From Megamerina dolium (lineage: Eukaryota > Arthropoda > Insecta > Diptera > Megamerinidae), in NCBI GenBank assembly GCA_963854835.1, contig OY978529.1:12423139-12487138 (forward strand): a DNA stretch of 64,000 nucleotides. The letters are read 5' to 3'. A model generated the notes under the pieces. The model saw only the letters and a program-made list of their open reading frames with translations. It was not told where the DNA came from and did no database searches. The position numbers and the translations under genes are program-made. This document shows positions 26,191 through 53,164 of this stretch, piece after piece; positions within the stretch are counted from its first letter, which is position 1, and each line of letters starts with the position of its first letter.

Positions 26191-26879
26191 GAACGTACTT
26201 AAAAAACGTCAGTTACCCAAGACCCATGGTATGATAATACAAGGTAGAGCCATTAAGGAGAGTTCTCACGAATGAAGGAGAATATTTAATTTGACATTTC
26301 AGCTGACTCGACCTGCCATACCCGAGAGCACTATAACTGATTATACAAAACATAGTACATAAGAAAAACCTGTGCCGATTGAAAAAATTGAAAAATTGCT
26401 TATTGTTTTCCATGGGCGCCTGATAAATCCAATTTCGTTTTGTACAAAATCGGGAAAATTAAAAACTTTTCATTTCAAATATTCAAAATCATTCAAAATA
26501 TTTTCATTTTTCATATAAAACTTCAACGTAGCATTTTCCTTATAAATAATATTTTTTCATAAATAAATAAATAACAAATTTTCATACAGAAATATAATAC
26601 TTTCAAAAGAGTAGGAAACTCAACCAAATGCGAGAGCACCACTCAAAAAATTTCGATTTTAAGTTAAAATTTTCATATATAGCTGCCGTTTGAGTGTGAC
26701 CGCGTTTTAGTCACACCTGAAATTCACATGCTGTCGGGTATGCAGCTTCTTTAGTTCAATATTCTTTGTTACTACACCAAAAAAAAAATAGGTTAAGATG
26801 TATTGTGTTAAGTAAGAGCATTAAAATGCCACTCTCGGATTGCCGTACTTTTACTCTCATGATGTAATGGGAAGTAACC
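26191..26879. other. AT-rich spacer
   Basis: No gene recognised; contains a small inverted pair TGAGTGTGACC / GGTGTGAC-like motif around 26692-26720. Confidence 0.4.
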
Positions 26880-27050
26880 CAGTGTCCACACGTGCAAGTG
26901 CAAGTTCGAAAAACTCAATACATTCAAACTTTTCCACTAATACACTCACACATTTGCTACTTGCAGGCCTTTTCGCAAATTTTCGAAACTTTTCGGAGAG
27001 AATACGTATACTCTACTTGCAGCAAGTTACTTGCACGTGTGGACGCAGTG
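26880..27050. mobile_element. Small TIR element (MITE-like), 171 bp
   Basis: Left end CAGTGTCCACACGTGCAAGT; the reversed right end reads CACTGCGTCCACACGTGC. The shared inverted core TCCACACGTGCAAGT is perfect. No coding capacity. The CAGTG-type end would suit a hAT or Tc1-like origin, but no clear target duplication was seen. Confidence 0.6.
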
Positions 27051-28207
27051 TAAAGAAAAAATGCATATACATACGTTTTCGAAATTAACTACAGTCATCG
27101 TGCCAAAAAGCAGTTTTTGAGAATACTTGACCTTATGAAAGAGCATCGATCAATCGAATTTAAAAATTAATAACGGAATCTACTAGACTGAAGTTGGTGG
27201 TAATTGTAGTTTTTCGGACATGCTAGTTTGTACACTTCGAAGAATAGAGCCTTTTTCGGTTAACTGTAAATAAATGCTATCAGTTGAAATTGTTTGAAGA
27301 CGTTTGTTGTAAATTTACTGGTGTTGGCGCGCATCGTTAATTTGGTACTTTGTGTCGTACTTTACATCTATCAGCTTAAATAAAGTTTTTTGGGTAAGTT
27401 AATAATTACAGAAAGATGCGATAGTACTGATATTTGGATAAAAAATAATTTTCTTTTAATATCCTGTAAATTAAATTGTAGCGTTTTGATTGTTAAAAAA
27501 ACCTGCATAATTTGTAAATTTGTATTTGCACAAGAATACTTAAATAATCTTTATTTAAACGAATTTTTCAAATTTTTAGGATGAAAATACATTTAAAATA
27601 ATTTACAATAGCTAAACTGTAAGTGAAATGATACTTTTAAAATTTTACGAACGATATTTTTAGTGTAGATCTATTTAATTCGAAATTTAAAAGTATAGAA
27701 ACTCGGGTTATGTACGAACGTTTGTTAACACGTCAAAATATTTATTTTAAACAGTTATAGCTAATACAGTAAAGATATAGTAATGGTAGTATCCTGAATG
27801 CTTTTAATGATGGGTAACAATTATGTAGTTATATAAAACAAAATTTAAAAATCAGAAATATAGTAGATGTAAATTGAATTTTTTAACAAAAGGTGTTAAT
27901 GTTAATGAGAATTTGTTAAAATTTGGATTCCATCTTTACAAATCAAAATGAAAGTTTAAAGTTGTAGTACAAAGAATTTGCAATTTATTTGACCGGTTTG
28001 GGCGGTACTTGAAATGCGAACTCTTGCCGTTCAGAAAATAAAATTGGTTTACATAATATTTTTATGAAAAGTTTTCGCCCTTGCAATTCTGATATACATA
28101 TACACCTTCATTTGCTTTATATATATGTATATATATATATATTTTTTTTTTTTATAAAAATGTTTCTCTGACTGGTTGGCTTATAAAGAGTTCAGTAGAA
28201 TTTTTCT
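27051..28207. other. Intergenic region; 3' flank of vig
   Basis: AT-rich. A minus-strand polyadenylation signal AATAAA (plus 27984-27989) lies 219 bp beyond the vig stop. A splice-donor-like TTTTTTGG|GTAAGT at 27390-27399 (+) could belong to an untranslated exon of vas upstream of vig; unproven. Confidence 0.5.
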
Positions 28208-29664
28208 TTAAGCCAAAGTAGGGAATTGACGTTCGTCATTTACTTTCGGTGCAGCATTCTGTCTATCACCAAAGTTGCGCTTTCCGCTTCGGCCGGCTCC
28301 GCCAGGACGACCTTCAAATCCACCACGTCCAACTGGCCTATCAACGTTAGCACCAGGAGTATTTGGGGCTCCACCTCCAGGACGTGGACCGCGACCGCGT
28401 GTTCTTCCTCCAAAGCCACCGCCACGACGTCCGTCATTGAAATTAAATTGTATGTCAAGAACACGCTGTTGGCGTCCGACTCGTTGTGGATACATGGCAG
28501 GATCGAATTCAAGTTCTTCTTCACTCTCGTTTTCCTTCCGTTTGTTGTTATTCAAAACGACCATTTTTTTCCATTGAGTAGTATCTTCGCCTATTAGTAT
28601 AAATTTATAAGGGAATATAGAGCATCATATATATAGGAGCGTGTTACCTTCACCAGCTTTGCGTATATTAAATGTTGGTTTGATGCGTTGTTGCTTTTGC
28701 GCTTTCCATTCGTCCAATGTTAATTCTTTGGTTTCTTCTTCCGTTGCCGTTTGCTCCGCATGTTCGTTTCCGGATTCTTCGGCCTTTTCACCACCAGGAA
28801 TCAGTTCAGTATCATTTTTGTTTACGTCGTCAATTGTTTCTTTGACAGAGCCCCAATTGTGTGCCCCTGCACCATCACGTTTATCAACAGCCTTTACACC
28901 TATATTTTGGATTGCTATTTCTTAGTATGTATTTTGTTTAAAAAAAATATTTAATTCTGGATTAGGATGAGCAGTACATTATTGTAAGAAAGCACATATT
29001 CTTTATATTATGTTCCATTAAGTATGTGAGTCTAAAGTCGAATAGCTGTACACAGTAATGAGTGTTTACCTGTTTTATCGGAGCCAGATTGACGATCAAA
29101 TTCTCGTTTACCATTGCGATTTCCACTTTCAATGTTACGGTTCCTCGGAGGTCCACGGTTATCACGATTATCACGGTCCCGTGTTTGGCGTTGTTGTGAA
29201 GGTCCATCAGTTGTCGGTCCAGCGTTGTTTAATCCATTCTCTCTGACATTACGGCGATTATTGCGTTGTTCACGGGTTTCTTGCCTGAAAGTAACGCCTC
29301 GTGCGCCTTGTCCTTGAGCAACATCGCGTACTTCGGGTCGCTTACGACTGATATTAGCGCCAGCCACTCCTTGTTTATTATTTTTATCTGCGGCGGCCCC
29401 TGCGCCAACCTTTTTATTTATATCGTTCTTGTTTGTGTTGGAAGGTTTGTTTTCCTTTTCTGCTTGGTTAGGTTTCTTACTTGCTTGGGGTTTGATAGCA
29501 CCGTCGATATTTTGTTTATTCGTGGACTTTGTGGGTGGATTACTACCAGCACTAGTGGTAGCCTTAACCTGCTTTTTGCTCTTCGTAACAATATTATCTA
29601 ATGGATCGCAAACTTCATCGTCCATGAACAAAAGTTCATAACGATTATTTCCGGAACTATCCAT
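28208..29664 (-). CDS. vig: Vig: HABP4/SERBP1-type RNA-binding protein
   Basis: Three exons: 29664-29070, 28899-28648, 28590-28208, joined in phase (Gly codons G|GT and G|GC) to a 409-residue protein. It opens MDSSGNNRYELLFMDDEVCD with the acidic start typical of the family, followed by a Lys/Asn-rich region and an Arg-rich stretch (QTRDRDNRDNRGPPRNRN). The conserved block DKTGVKAVDKRDGAGAHNWG then spans the first splice. Next is TLDEWKAQKQQRIKPTFNIR, and the end is RGG-rich (GRRGGGFGGRTRGRG) with VNDERQFPTLA. Drosophila Vig is an Ago2/RISC- and heterochromatin-associated mRNA-binding protein; cytoplasmic and nuclear roles are inferred from that. In Drosophila it lies in a vas intron. Here its start faces the vas start, 530 bp apart. 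Confidence 0.93.
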
Positions 29665-30187
29665 TTTAGATATATGCAGATTATTCTGTTTTTATTCTCA
29701 ATTTAATCGGATTGGTTTTTTTTTTCTTTGTTAACCTTAATTTCTGCGTTCTGCACAAGAGTCAAATCTTAGAACACATGCCCAAGATAGAAAAAAGCAT
29801 GGTATACATATAAAGAGCCTATGACAGATTGCAGTTGACGGTTTTGTTTAATGAGCGTCCAAAAACAGGTATGTTGCTATATTTCTCTGTTTAATAAATA
29901 CTTTACAAGAAATGTTCACAATGGATTTTAAGAATTTAGGACTGCTGTTTTTAAATCGTATTGTTGTGGGTACTGGTGCTGAATTTGTAGGAATTGAGAT
30001 TTTATCCTGATTGTTTGACTAATGGAATTAGGTTTCCTTTTAAATTTGACGTTTCTTATAAGGTTCCCTCACAGAACGTGTGTTTAAAATAAATGTGATT
30101 ATGAAGACTTTTAAATATAAGTTGCAAAATTTATTAAATAAATAAAATGCACGTAAATAATAATATTATGTATTTTCTTTTTTACAG
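29665..30187. promoter_or_regulatory. vig-vas divergent promoter region with probable vas 5' untranslated exon
   Basis: A TATA-like ACATATAAAGAG is at about 29807-29818 (+). A candidate exon ends at 29868 with AAAACAG|GTATGT, and a matching acceptor TTTTTTACAG at 30178-30187 lies 8 bp before the vas ATG. Joined, the leader would contain the mini-ORF MSVQKQ (29851-29868), stopped by TAG formed at the splice. vig starts at 29664 in the opposite direction. Transcription start sites are inferred only. Confidence 0.5.
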
Positions 30188-30195
30188 TAGATAAA

Positions 30196-43182
<12,987 letters not shown>

Positions 43183-43405
43183 ATGCTATTATAGATAGTT
43201 TTGTTCTTTGGATTCGAAGTAATCTGAATTCGCAGTTTGTATTTTGCAGAATTTTCTAATTTTTATTTCTTTGATTCGTGAATTCAACTATTTTCTTTTT
43301 TTTAATTGCATTAAATGTACTAAGAACGACTAGCATTATGCTAACTTGTTGATCAAGTGAATACATTATTTCACATGTAATTTTATAATTTAATTGATTG
43401 AATTT

Positions 43406-43411
43406 AATAAA
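43406..43411 (+). terminator. vas polyadenylation signal
   Basis: AATAAA, 224 bp after the vas stop codon; the best-placed signal in the 3' flank. Confidence 0.6.
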
Positions 43412-43539
43412 AATCAAATTGATGAACACATGTTTTTTAATCAATTATAATTTAGAAATTTGTACGAGCTGCTGAATTATAATTTCCAAGTAAGTGAGCT
43501 CTAACCCTATTCAGCTGTCTTCTGTAAGCAACTTGCAAA

Positions 43540-44260
43540 ATAAGCTGCATTCTTTTGTAAGCGAGTTGTAAAAGAATATATAACTTCCCTTTTACTTGAA
43601 TATAATTTTCCTTTAGTTACTTAGCAACGCTGATGGTATATATGGTTCGTGAAATTTATAAACGAAATAAAAACAAAAAAGAAACAATTCTGCGGAATCT
43701 GTGGTAAATATATTCGTTTATTTAAAATCAATTTTTATTTGCACTTGCTTTATTTTTGTTTATATTTACAATAATTTGACGTGTTGTTCAAATTTCCCAA
43801 GCACATTCTAGCAGTCTATTCACAATAGTGCTGTTTTTTTTTACTTTCCAACACTATAACTCAGGTCGATTAAAATATAAGCAAGTTCAATTGAACTCGG
43901 TTAAAATAGACGATGTCGCTTGTTTTTGTTGTTGCTTTGCATGCAGTTCGGCAAATAAGTCAGTGTTCTTTTACAACTCGCGTGCAAAAGAACGCAGCTA
44001 TATCACCAACTAGTCTATAATTTCCCTTTAACTCGCTTACAATTTCATTTAGTTACATAGCAACGCTGGTGTTGTCATATATGTTTTGTGAAATTTGTAA
44101 ACGAAATCAAAACAAAAAATAACCAATTCTGCGGAATCTGGTAAATATATTCATTTATTTAAAATAAAATTTTACTGTATATTTACAATAATTACACGTC
44201 AAGTGTAGTTGAAATTTCTCAAGCATATTTCAGTAGCATATTCACAATAGTGCAATCCTA
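43540..44260 (+). repeat. Tandem direct duplication, units of about 0.43 kb
   Basis: About 43540-43835 and 43975-44255 share TTTAGTTAC(T/A)TAGCAACGCTG, GTGAAATTTATAAACGAAAT, AACAATTCTGCGGAATCTG followed by GTAAATATATTC, then CAATTGAA-poor AT sequence and TATTCACAATAGTGC. Identity is moderate, so the duplication is old. No ORF beyond chance. Confidence 0.65.
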
Positions 44261-44284
44261 CAACTCAGATCAATTAACATTTAA

Positions 44285-45664
44285 TAGCCTAGACAGACGA
44301 CAGCGTTAATCCGGATTAACGGCCCACTTAATCCGAATAAAATACTAACCTAACAGACGGCAGTATTGCTGATTGCTGTTTTATTAGATCTGCTCACTTA
44401 GATTACTATCACTATCAATTTTTGTCATCTGCCACTCTCGATATGAGAAAATCTTCAAAAAGTACGTGAACTGAAAACTATCAGAAACTTGTAAATTGAC
44501 ATTCACAGTTCGTAATTGACAGCTGGATTTATTCTTTTGCCAACGCTTTTTATGTCGACAACTGTTAACAATTGTTGAAAGTGTTAATAGGTGTGTTCCC
44601 TTATAAAAAACTTCCAACAATTGTTAATAGGCTAGACAGACGGCAGCCTAATTCTGGATTACTGGCGCACTTAATCCGAATAAAATATTAACCTGGCAGA
44701 AGGCAGTATTACGGATTAACTAAACGGCTGATTGCGGTTTTATTAGGTCTCCTCACTTACATTACTATCACTATCGATTTCTGTCATCTGTCATTCTTGA
44801 TATGAGAAAATCTACAAGAAGTACGTAAACTGAAAACTATCAGAAACTTGTAAATTGACATTCACCGATCGTAATTGACAGCTGGATTTATTTGTTCGCC
44901 AACGCTTTTCATGTTAACAATTGTTGAAAGTTTTTTGTTAGCGAACATACCTAATATTTTGTAAAATGGATCGAGAAAAATTCACAATAACCAGTTTTCA
45001 GCAGTGTTGCCATCGCAAATTGCCCTAATCCTCTTTTATTTTGAGAATTAATTCATAGAGTTATAGCCTAGACAGACGGCAGCCTAATTCCGGATTACCG
45101 GCGCACTTAATACGAATAAAATAATAACCTGACAGACGGCAGTATTGCGGATTAACTAAACGGCTGATTGCTGTTTTATTAGGTCTGTCCACTTACATTA
45201 CTATCACTATCAATTTCTGTCATCTATCACTCTCGATATGAGAAAATCTACAAGAAGTACGTGCACTGAAAACTATCAGAAACTTGTAAATTGACATTCA
45301 CCATTCGTAATTGACAGCTGGATTTATTTGTTCGCCAACGCTTTTCATATTGAAAACTGTTAACAGTTGTTGAAAGTTTTTTGTTAGCGAACACACCTAA
45401 TGGTTTGTAAAATGGATGGAGAAAAATTCACAATAGACAATTTTCAGCGGTGTTGCCATCGCAAATTGACCTAATCCTCTTTTATTTTGAGAATTAACTC
45501 ATAGAGATTATGCAGTTAATGCCCGAGTTAATTCGAATTAACTCGGTAATCCGGAATTAGGCTGCCGTCTGTCTAGGCTATTAATGCGGATTAGCTGCAG
45601 TTAATGCCCGAGTTAATTCGAATTAACTCGGTAATCCGGAATTAGGCTGCCGTCTGTGTAGGCT
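44285..45664. mobile_element. Array of 0.5 kb TIR elements (PIF/Harbinger-type MITE)
   Basis: Left ends TAGCCTAGACAGACGGCAGC occur at 44285 (one mismatch), 44628 and 45064; right ends (reverse of the same) at 45580 and 45664. The best full copy is 45064-45580, flanked by TTA on both sides. Internal sequence (ACTGAAAACTATCAGAAACT, GCCAACGCTTTT, GTTGCCATCGCAAATTG) is shared by all units and by 58346-58815. No ORF. Units are head to tail, joined at internal breakpoints. Confidence 0.8.
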
Positions 45665-45890
45665 ATTAATCAATGAGCAATTGAATGGTAGTATATGGCA
45701 GTACATATAATTTCTACAATAATAACCAACGAAATGGGTGCAAAACCATGAGGGAAAATGAAGGCTCTATAAATTTCAATTCTTTGCAACCATTAGACTG
45801 GTGGTATTCGATTCACCTGACTACAAAATTATTTGGTTATGTGGCTGCCCTCTCTCTGAGAGGACACACTTGACCAGAAAGGCACATTGT

Positions 45891-46156
45891 GATACCGCTG
45901 AGCTTCTCTTCCAATACTGTTGTGCGTGTTAAATTTGGACAGCATTAGAACTCTTGTGACATTACTTTAACTTAGTTTTGTCACAGAGCTCGTTTAAGAA
46001 GCATTTTTGGCAAATTGTTACTGCTGGAAAAATGTCCAATTCTTGCCGAAAGAAAAATCTTTTCGATATCAAATTTTGTTATGCTTCAGCCGGGGATTGA
46101 ACCCACGACCTACAGATCAGAAGTCCAACGCACTAACCACTGAACAACCGCACCCA
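45891..46156 (-). mobile_element. tRNA-derived SINE, shortened copy
   Basis: The right end carries the tRNA head reversed (GGGATTGAACCCACGACCTA gives box B). The body has deletions; the left end is truncated at CCGCTGAGCTTCTCTTCCAA. No clear target duplication. Confidence 0.8.
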
Positions 46157-46639
46157 CAAAAATAGAATAGGTATCTATCTTACTTACTTATTTCGTTTTT
46201 ACTTACTTCTTTTTTACTTAAGTTTTAAGTAAAAATGAAATCAAAAAGCAAAATGGCGACGAATAGCCACTATTTCACAACTCTCGCGCTAAGAGCTCAA
46301 AAGGTAATGTAAATTTTTTTATAGCGTAATTATATTATAAAATAATTTAATTGAAATGTCGGGATGACTCTCTAAACGCATGTTGCTTGCAGAAATATTT
46401 TGCAGCTTGTTCCTAAAGGCAACCCTTAAAATTTTTACATTGTATTCTGTTCCCAAATGCATCACTGTTGTTATCGATACGCAGTGAAAAGCATATTGCG
46501 CATTCATAAAAATTTAGATGCATCAATACGGTATTAAAACTATTTATTGATTGTTTACATACGTTTAGGAAGTCAGCCTCTATTTATTCGAATTTTTTCA
46601 GATAGTTATATTGCGGATTACTCTTACAAACAAATTCTA
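46157..46639. other. AT-rich spacer
   Basis: Contains a short ACTTACTTATTTCGTTTTTA stretch; no gene recognised. Confidence 0.4.
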
Positions 46640-48370
46640 ATTTGGGATAAGTAAGCAATTAAGGAGGCTTATGGCACTGAAAACTGGCCCATCCAAGTAT
46701 TGGAAAACCTGAATACCTTAGGATTTCTAATTGACGACACATACGAAGAACGGAGACGCTTCGCATGTCGAAGTCAAGGTGGTGTTTATTCCAAAGACAG
46801 GGAAAAAACTCGAACAATTGCCTTAATCCTACAGACCTATTAGTCTCAGTTCATTTTCCCTTAAAACAATGGAAAAGATATTGGTTCCACACATAGGAAA
46901 AATAACCTAGTTAATTTCCCTTTACACAAACTCCAATTTGCCTACCAACGTGATAAATGGACTGAGACAGCTATTGAATCCAAACAAATGGCTTTGTATC
47001 TCTCTCCTCACAAACTAAACAATCTAGGACTTGCTACCCAAGGCTACGCAGATCACCTTGTAGTATATATAGCGAGCTGGAATGAACAGACCATATCGGA
47101 AGGCATGCAACAGGCCCTAACATATATTAGCAAATGGTGCAAAGAAAAGGGACTCAGCATCAATCCACTGAAAACTGCACTATAGCCATTTACAAGAAAA
47201 AGGAATATTAAGTTATTAGGTCCAACACTAAATGGTACTACTTTACAATTCTCCAATGAAGCAAATTATCCAGGAGTAATCCTTGACAAAACTCTTATCA
47301 TGAAACTCGTATTTAACTCGTCACAACCAAAGCTGTTCAAGGCTTTTTGGAAAAATATGGGGTCTAAATCCCAAAATGACAGTGGACTTTCACCATGGTC
47401 ATAAAACCGATTATCACTTATGCAAGTCTCGCATGGTGACCAAAAGTAAGACAAAGAAAGGCAGCAACAGAACTTAATAAGCTGCTTCGTCTCACTTGTG
47501 TTGGCGTCACAGGGATAATGAAAACTTGTCCCACCGATGCTATGTGAGTACTACTTCATATTCCTCCATTTCCTATCCAAATTGAAAAGGAAGCCTGCCT
47601 CTCAGCCTTAAGGCTCCAATGTATCTCCAAAGAGAAAGAGAAACATGGAGGAAAGATTCAATCACCTTCAAGCAAGGCTCACAAGTCTGGTACACGGACG
47701 AGTCGAAGTTGGAAGATGGTGGAACCGGGGCGGGAATTTATGGCCCCAAATTCAGATTATCAATCCCAATGGGTTCCTACCCAACAATTTTCCAAGCGGA
47801 AGTTCATGCCATTGAAATATGCGTGCGGGAGTGTCTTCGAAGAGAGATGCAAGGATCCCACATTTAAAAGCTCACCTTTAAATTAGTAGATTATTGTCTC
47901 AGCCTTCTAAATGAGCTAGGAAACCTAAATACTGTAGTATTAAGGTGGATACCTGGCCATTAATTGCACGAAGGGAACGAAACAGCTGATAAACTAGCCA
48001 AAATGGATGCTGAAAAACCCCCTGGTCGGCCCTGAACCCTTCTGTGGTTTGGCTAGATGTCGCGCCAAGGAGGTTATTAGGAAATAGGAGGAAAAGAAAT
48101 TTGCAGAACACTGGATCAATAGTGCAGTGCAGTGTCAAGCAAAACAATTCCTAATCCCAAACACAGGGATATCTAAAAAGATACTCACATTTGATAGAGC
48201 TGGCCTACGTATTCTTTGTGGTTATTTCACTGGCCACCGCAGCCTCAGATACCACTTAAAGAAGTTAGATCTATATGACACTGATGTCTGCAGATTCTGC
48301 AACTTAGACATCGAAAGCTCGGAGCACATTCTCTGTGAATGTCAAGCTCTTGGTGCCTCCATATAAATTG
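46640..48370 (+). pseudogene. LINE with RNase H domain, degenerate
   Basis: Plus-strand order: KEAYGTENWPIQVLENLNTL, a deleted RT core with QFAYQRDKWTETAI and GLATQGYADHLVVYIA (YADD changed to YADH), TYISKWCKEKGLSINPLKT and GPTLNGTTLQFSNEANYPGV. RNase H follows with VWYTDESKLEDGGTGAGIYG and FQAEVHAIEICVREC, then LRWIPGH followed by a stop, GNETADKLAKMDAE, and a Cys-rich tail DVCRFCNLDIESSEHILCEC. Numerous stops and frameshifts. Same broad LINE type as 10691-12412 but a different family. Confidence 0.8.
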
Positions 48371-50890
<2,520 letters not shown>

Positions 50891-51429
50891 ACATTAGGCG
50901 TGCCATGCCTACTTTTGGACCAGCCACGCCCATTGTTTATAGTGGCTACAAAGCGTCTGTACTTCTTTTAAATTGAAATAGCTGCAGCTTCTGCAATCTT
51001 CTGTCTAGAACAATCATAATTAATACTTAGGTTAATATGGTAGTTGGACATAATCTGACAAAAAATTAACATGTCACGCCTAATTTTTAATGGGGCTACC
51101 ATACAAAGTTGCGAAAATTAAAAAAAAAAATTAAGCCACTATAACTTATGAACTATTCAACGTAGGACAACCAAATTAAAGGTGTGGATTAATATTGAAA
51201 AATTAATTGGATTTACAAGAAAGAGGTAAACCACTTCCACTTTTTATATAGCTCCCATACTAAACCTCGGAATTATCTTAAAAACCTCCTTTAAATTATG
51301 TTTTTTAAAACCACCATAACATACAAAGTACTTTATCAAAGTCAACCATATTTCGGGTGTGAATTAGTATTATATGCCAAAATTGTTTCTCAAAAAGTGG
51401 AAATAAAAAAAAGATGGATATTCGAGAAA

Positions 51430-51478
<49 letters not shown>

Positions 51479-51510
51479 ACATATGCAGGGTATAATTTGG
51501 TCGGACCCAG
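50891..51510 (+). repeat. Unclassified interspersed repeat, copy with intact right end
   Basis: Same blocks as in vas intron 6: ATGGGGCTACCATACAAAGT, AACTTATGAACTATTCAACG, TATATAGCTCCCATACTAAA, GATGGATATTCGAG. A TA tract (51434-51477) and the end GGGTATAATTTGGTCGGACC follow. Useful for defining the family's 3' boundary. Confidence 0.6.
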
Positions 51511-51589
51511 CCGACTTTAAGGTCATTTTTATATATTTGGTTATGTATAATTTTTAGAAATATTTTCAATGAATGGCTCATCAAACTTA

Positions 51590-52640
51590 TTAGCCTACAT
51601 TCAGATCATTTCTTTTCCCGTTTTTTTTTTTTTTCCTGCATCGTAAATATAGTTAAATATCGTCACAAGAATTTCAATATTTTTTTTCAAGATCTCTGGG
51701 GGACGTTCGTCAGGCATTTTAATGGTTTTATTGGCATTCTTTATATCATATTTTCTTATAGCTGTCAGAGTCTCTGGATTTATTGGTTTATATAAACATC
51801 TATTATCATCCGAAAAAGACGAGTGGATATATTCCTCCCAGATTCTTTTCTTCTCGCAAGGTTCTACCACAATTTCATTGTTATCTTGTACTAGGAAATG
51901 AGTCATTGTCGTGCGGTATATTCCAGCCGCTTCTTTAAGCTTTTTATGGAGATTGAGCTCGTCATGTAATCTTTGTAATCTTTGAATCTCTTCGCATTTG
52001 CTATTCAATCATTCTGTCTTTCCGATGCGAATTTTTATTTCATGAGATTTAGTTGTTTTCATTAATTCGTCAATCTCTGTATAAAAATTCTGTATTTCTT
52101 CTTCGCTCTTTTCTACCGTTGGTGCATAGACTTGAAATATATTGATAATTATAGGTTTAGCATTAATTTTTACAAGCATCGCTCTATCAGATTTAGGAAT
52201 AAATCCGATAACGCATTTGGCGACTATGTCTTTAACAATTATTTCTAATCCGTTTCTGTGATTATTATTTTGGTTACCTGAATAAAATATTTTTGTGTGT
52301 TTCGCTTCTAAATTCACCGCAGTTTGGCCACCATGTTTCGCAAATTACAAGGATATCTAAGTATATTCAGTGTATTCATTTCCAAAATGGTGTTTATCAA
52401 TTCTCCAGACTCGTAGAGACTACGGACGTTCCACGTCCTTATGTTTAGTTGTTTGTTTGTTTTACCTCCGGGGATTTTTAGCACCCTCGATTGCCCGGAG
52501 ACTGAGGGCCGTTGTTGTGGTTGTACTTGCGTAAATGTTAAGGCTGTATGATTTTCGTGGGGTAGTACTTCAGTGGTTTTCCGTTGCCTTCTGAAGATTT
52601 TAAAAGTTTTCCATCTTCGTGTGCAGCCGCCCATTCTGGG
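51590..52640 (-). pseudogene. RTE-like LINE (second family), endonuclease region with deletion
   Basis: Leftward from 52634: LNIRTWNVRSLYESGELINT, a broken stretch, KIFYSGNQNNNHRNG, CVIGFIPKSDRAMLVKINAK, IFQVYAPTVEKSEEEIQNFY. The catalytic DW/NA motif is lost (KIRIGKTE). A jump follows to CEEIQRLQRLHDELNLHKKL, AAGIYRTTMTHFL, IWEEYIHSSFSDD and PEILKKNIEILVTIFNYIYD at the RT N-terminus, where it ends. Truncated and inactive. The endonuclease is again of the BovB/CFDP2 type but a different family from 17050-19822. Confidence 0.75.
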
Positions 52641-53164
52641 TCAGTCACTGCATAAGGATACTATGGGGCTTGATGCTTATTTTGAGGCGGCATCGGCTCG
52701 CCTTGTCGGTGTAGTACTCGGCACTGTGGATTTCTAGTGATTTAGGCTTTACAGAACCCACTGTGCGGCCATCCACGCCTATGTTCAAACACCCGCTGAT
52801 TGTCCGGGACTGCTTATTTGTAAATTTTGCTTAATCGCAGCTAAGCTCTATTTCTAAAGGCCGTCCACTATCCGCAACCTGTAACTCTTCCGGCAGCCTT
52901 CATTTTGGTTACCGCGGAATCCCTTTTATTCCGCGGACTATTTGACTATGAATATGCGCTAATAACTTAAGTCAACCTAAACCTAAAGAGGACCTGTTGT
53001 GAATCACCCAACTAATGTATGTAAATCCAACAATCATATTGAATATTAACCGACTCGTGCATATAATATACCATATGTACAATATTTGTAAGAATAAATA
53101 ATACGAGACATATTAATATATAGGATATAGTTTTGTATAAAACAAGGCACAAACGTTTTAAGTG
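52641..53164. other. 5' region of the RTE-like copy and upstream flank of the anoctamin gene
   Basis: 52641-52980 is G+C-richer, probably the 5' untranslated part of the minus-strand LINE. From 52990 the DNA is AT-rich and should contain the anoctamin promoter; no motif stands out. Confidence 0.4.

Noticed and set aside
28226..29641. Open plus-strand frames opposite vig
   Set aside because: Shadow frames of the RGG-rich vig exons; no splice or start context.
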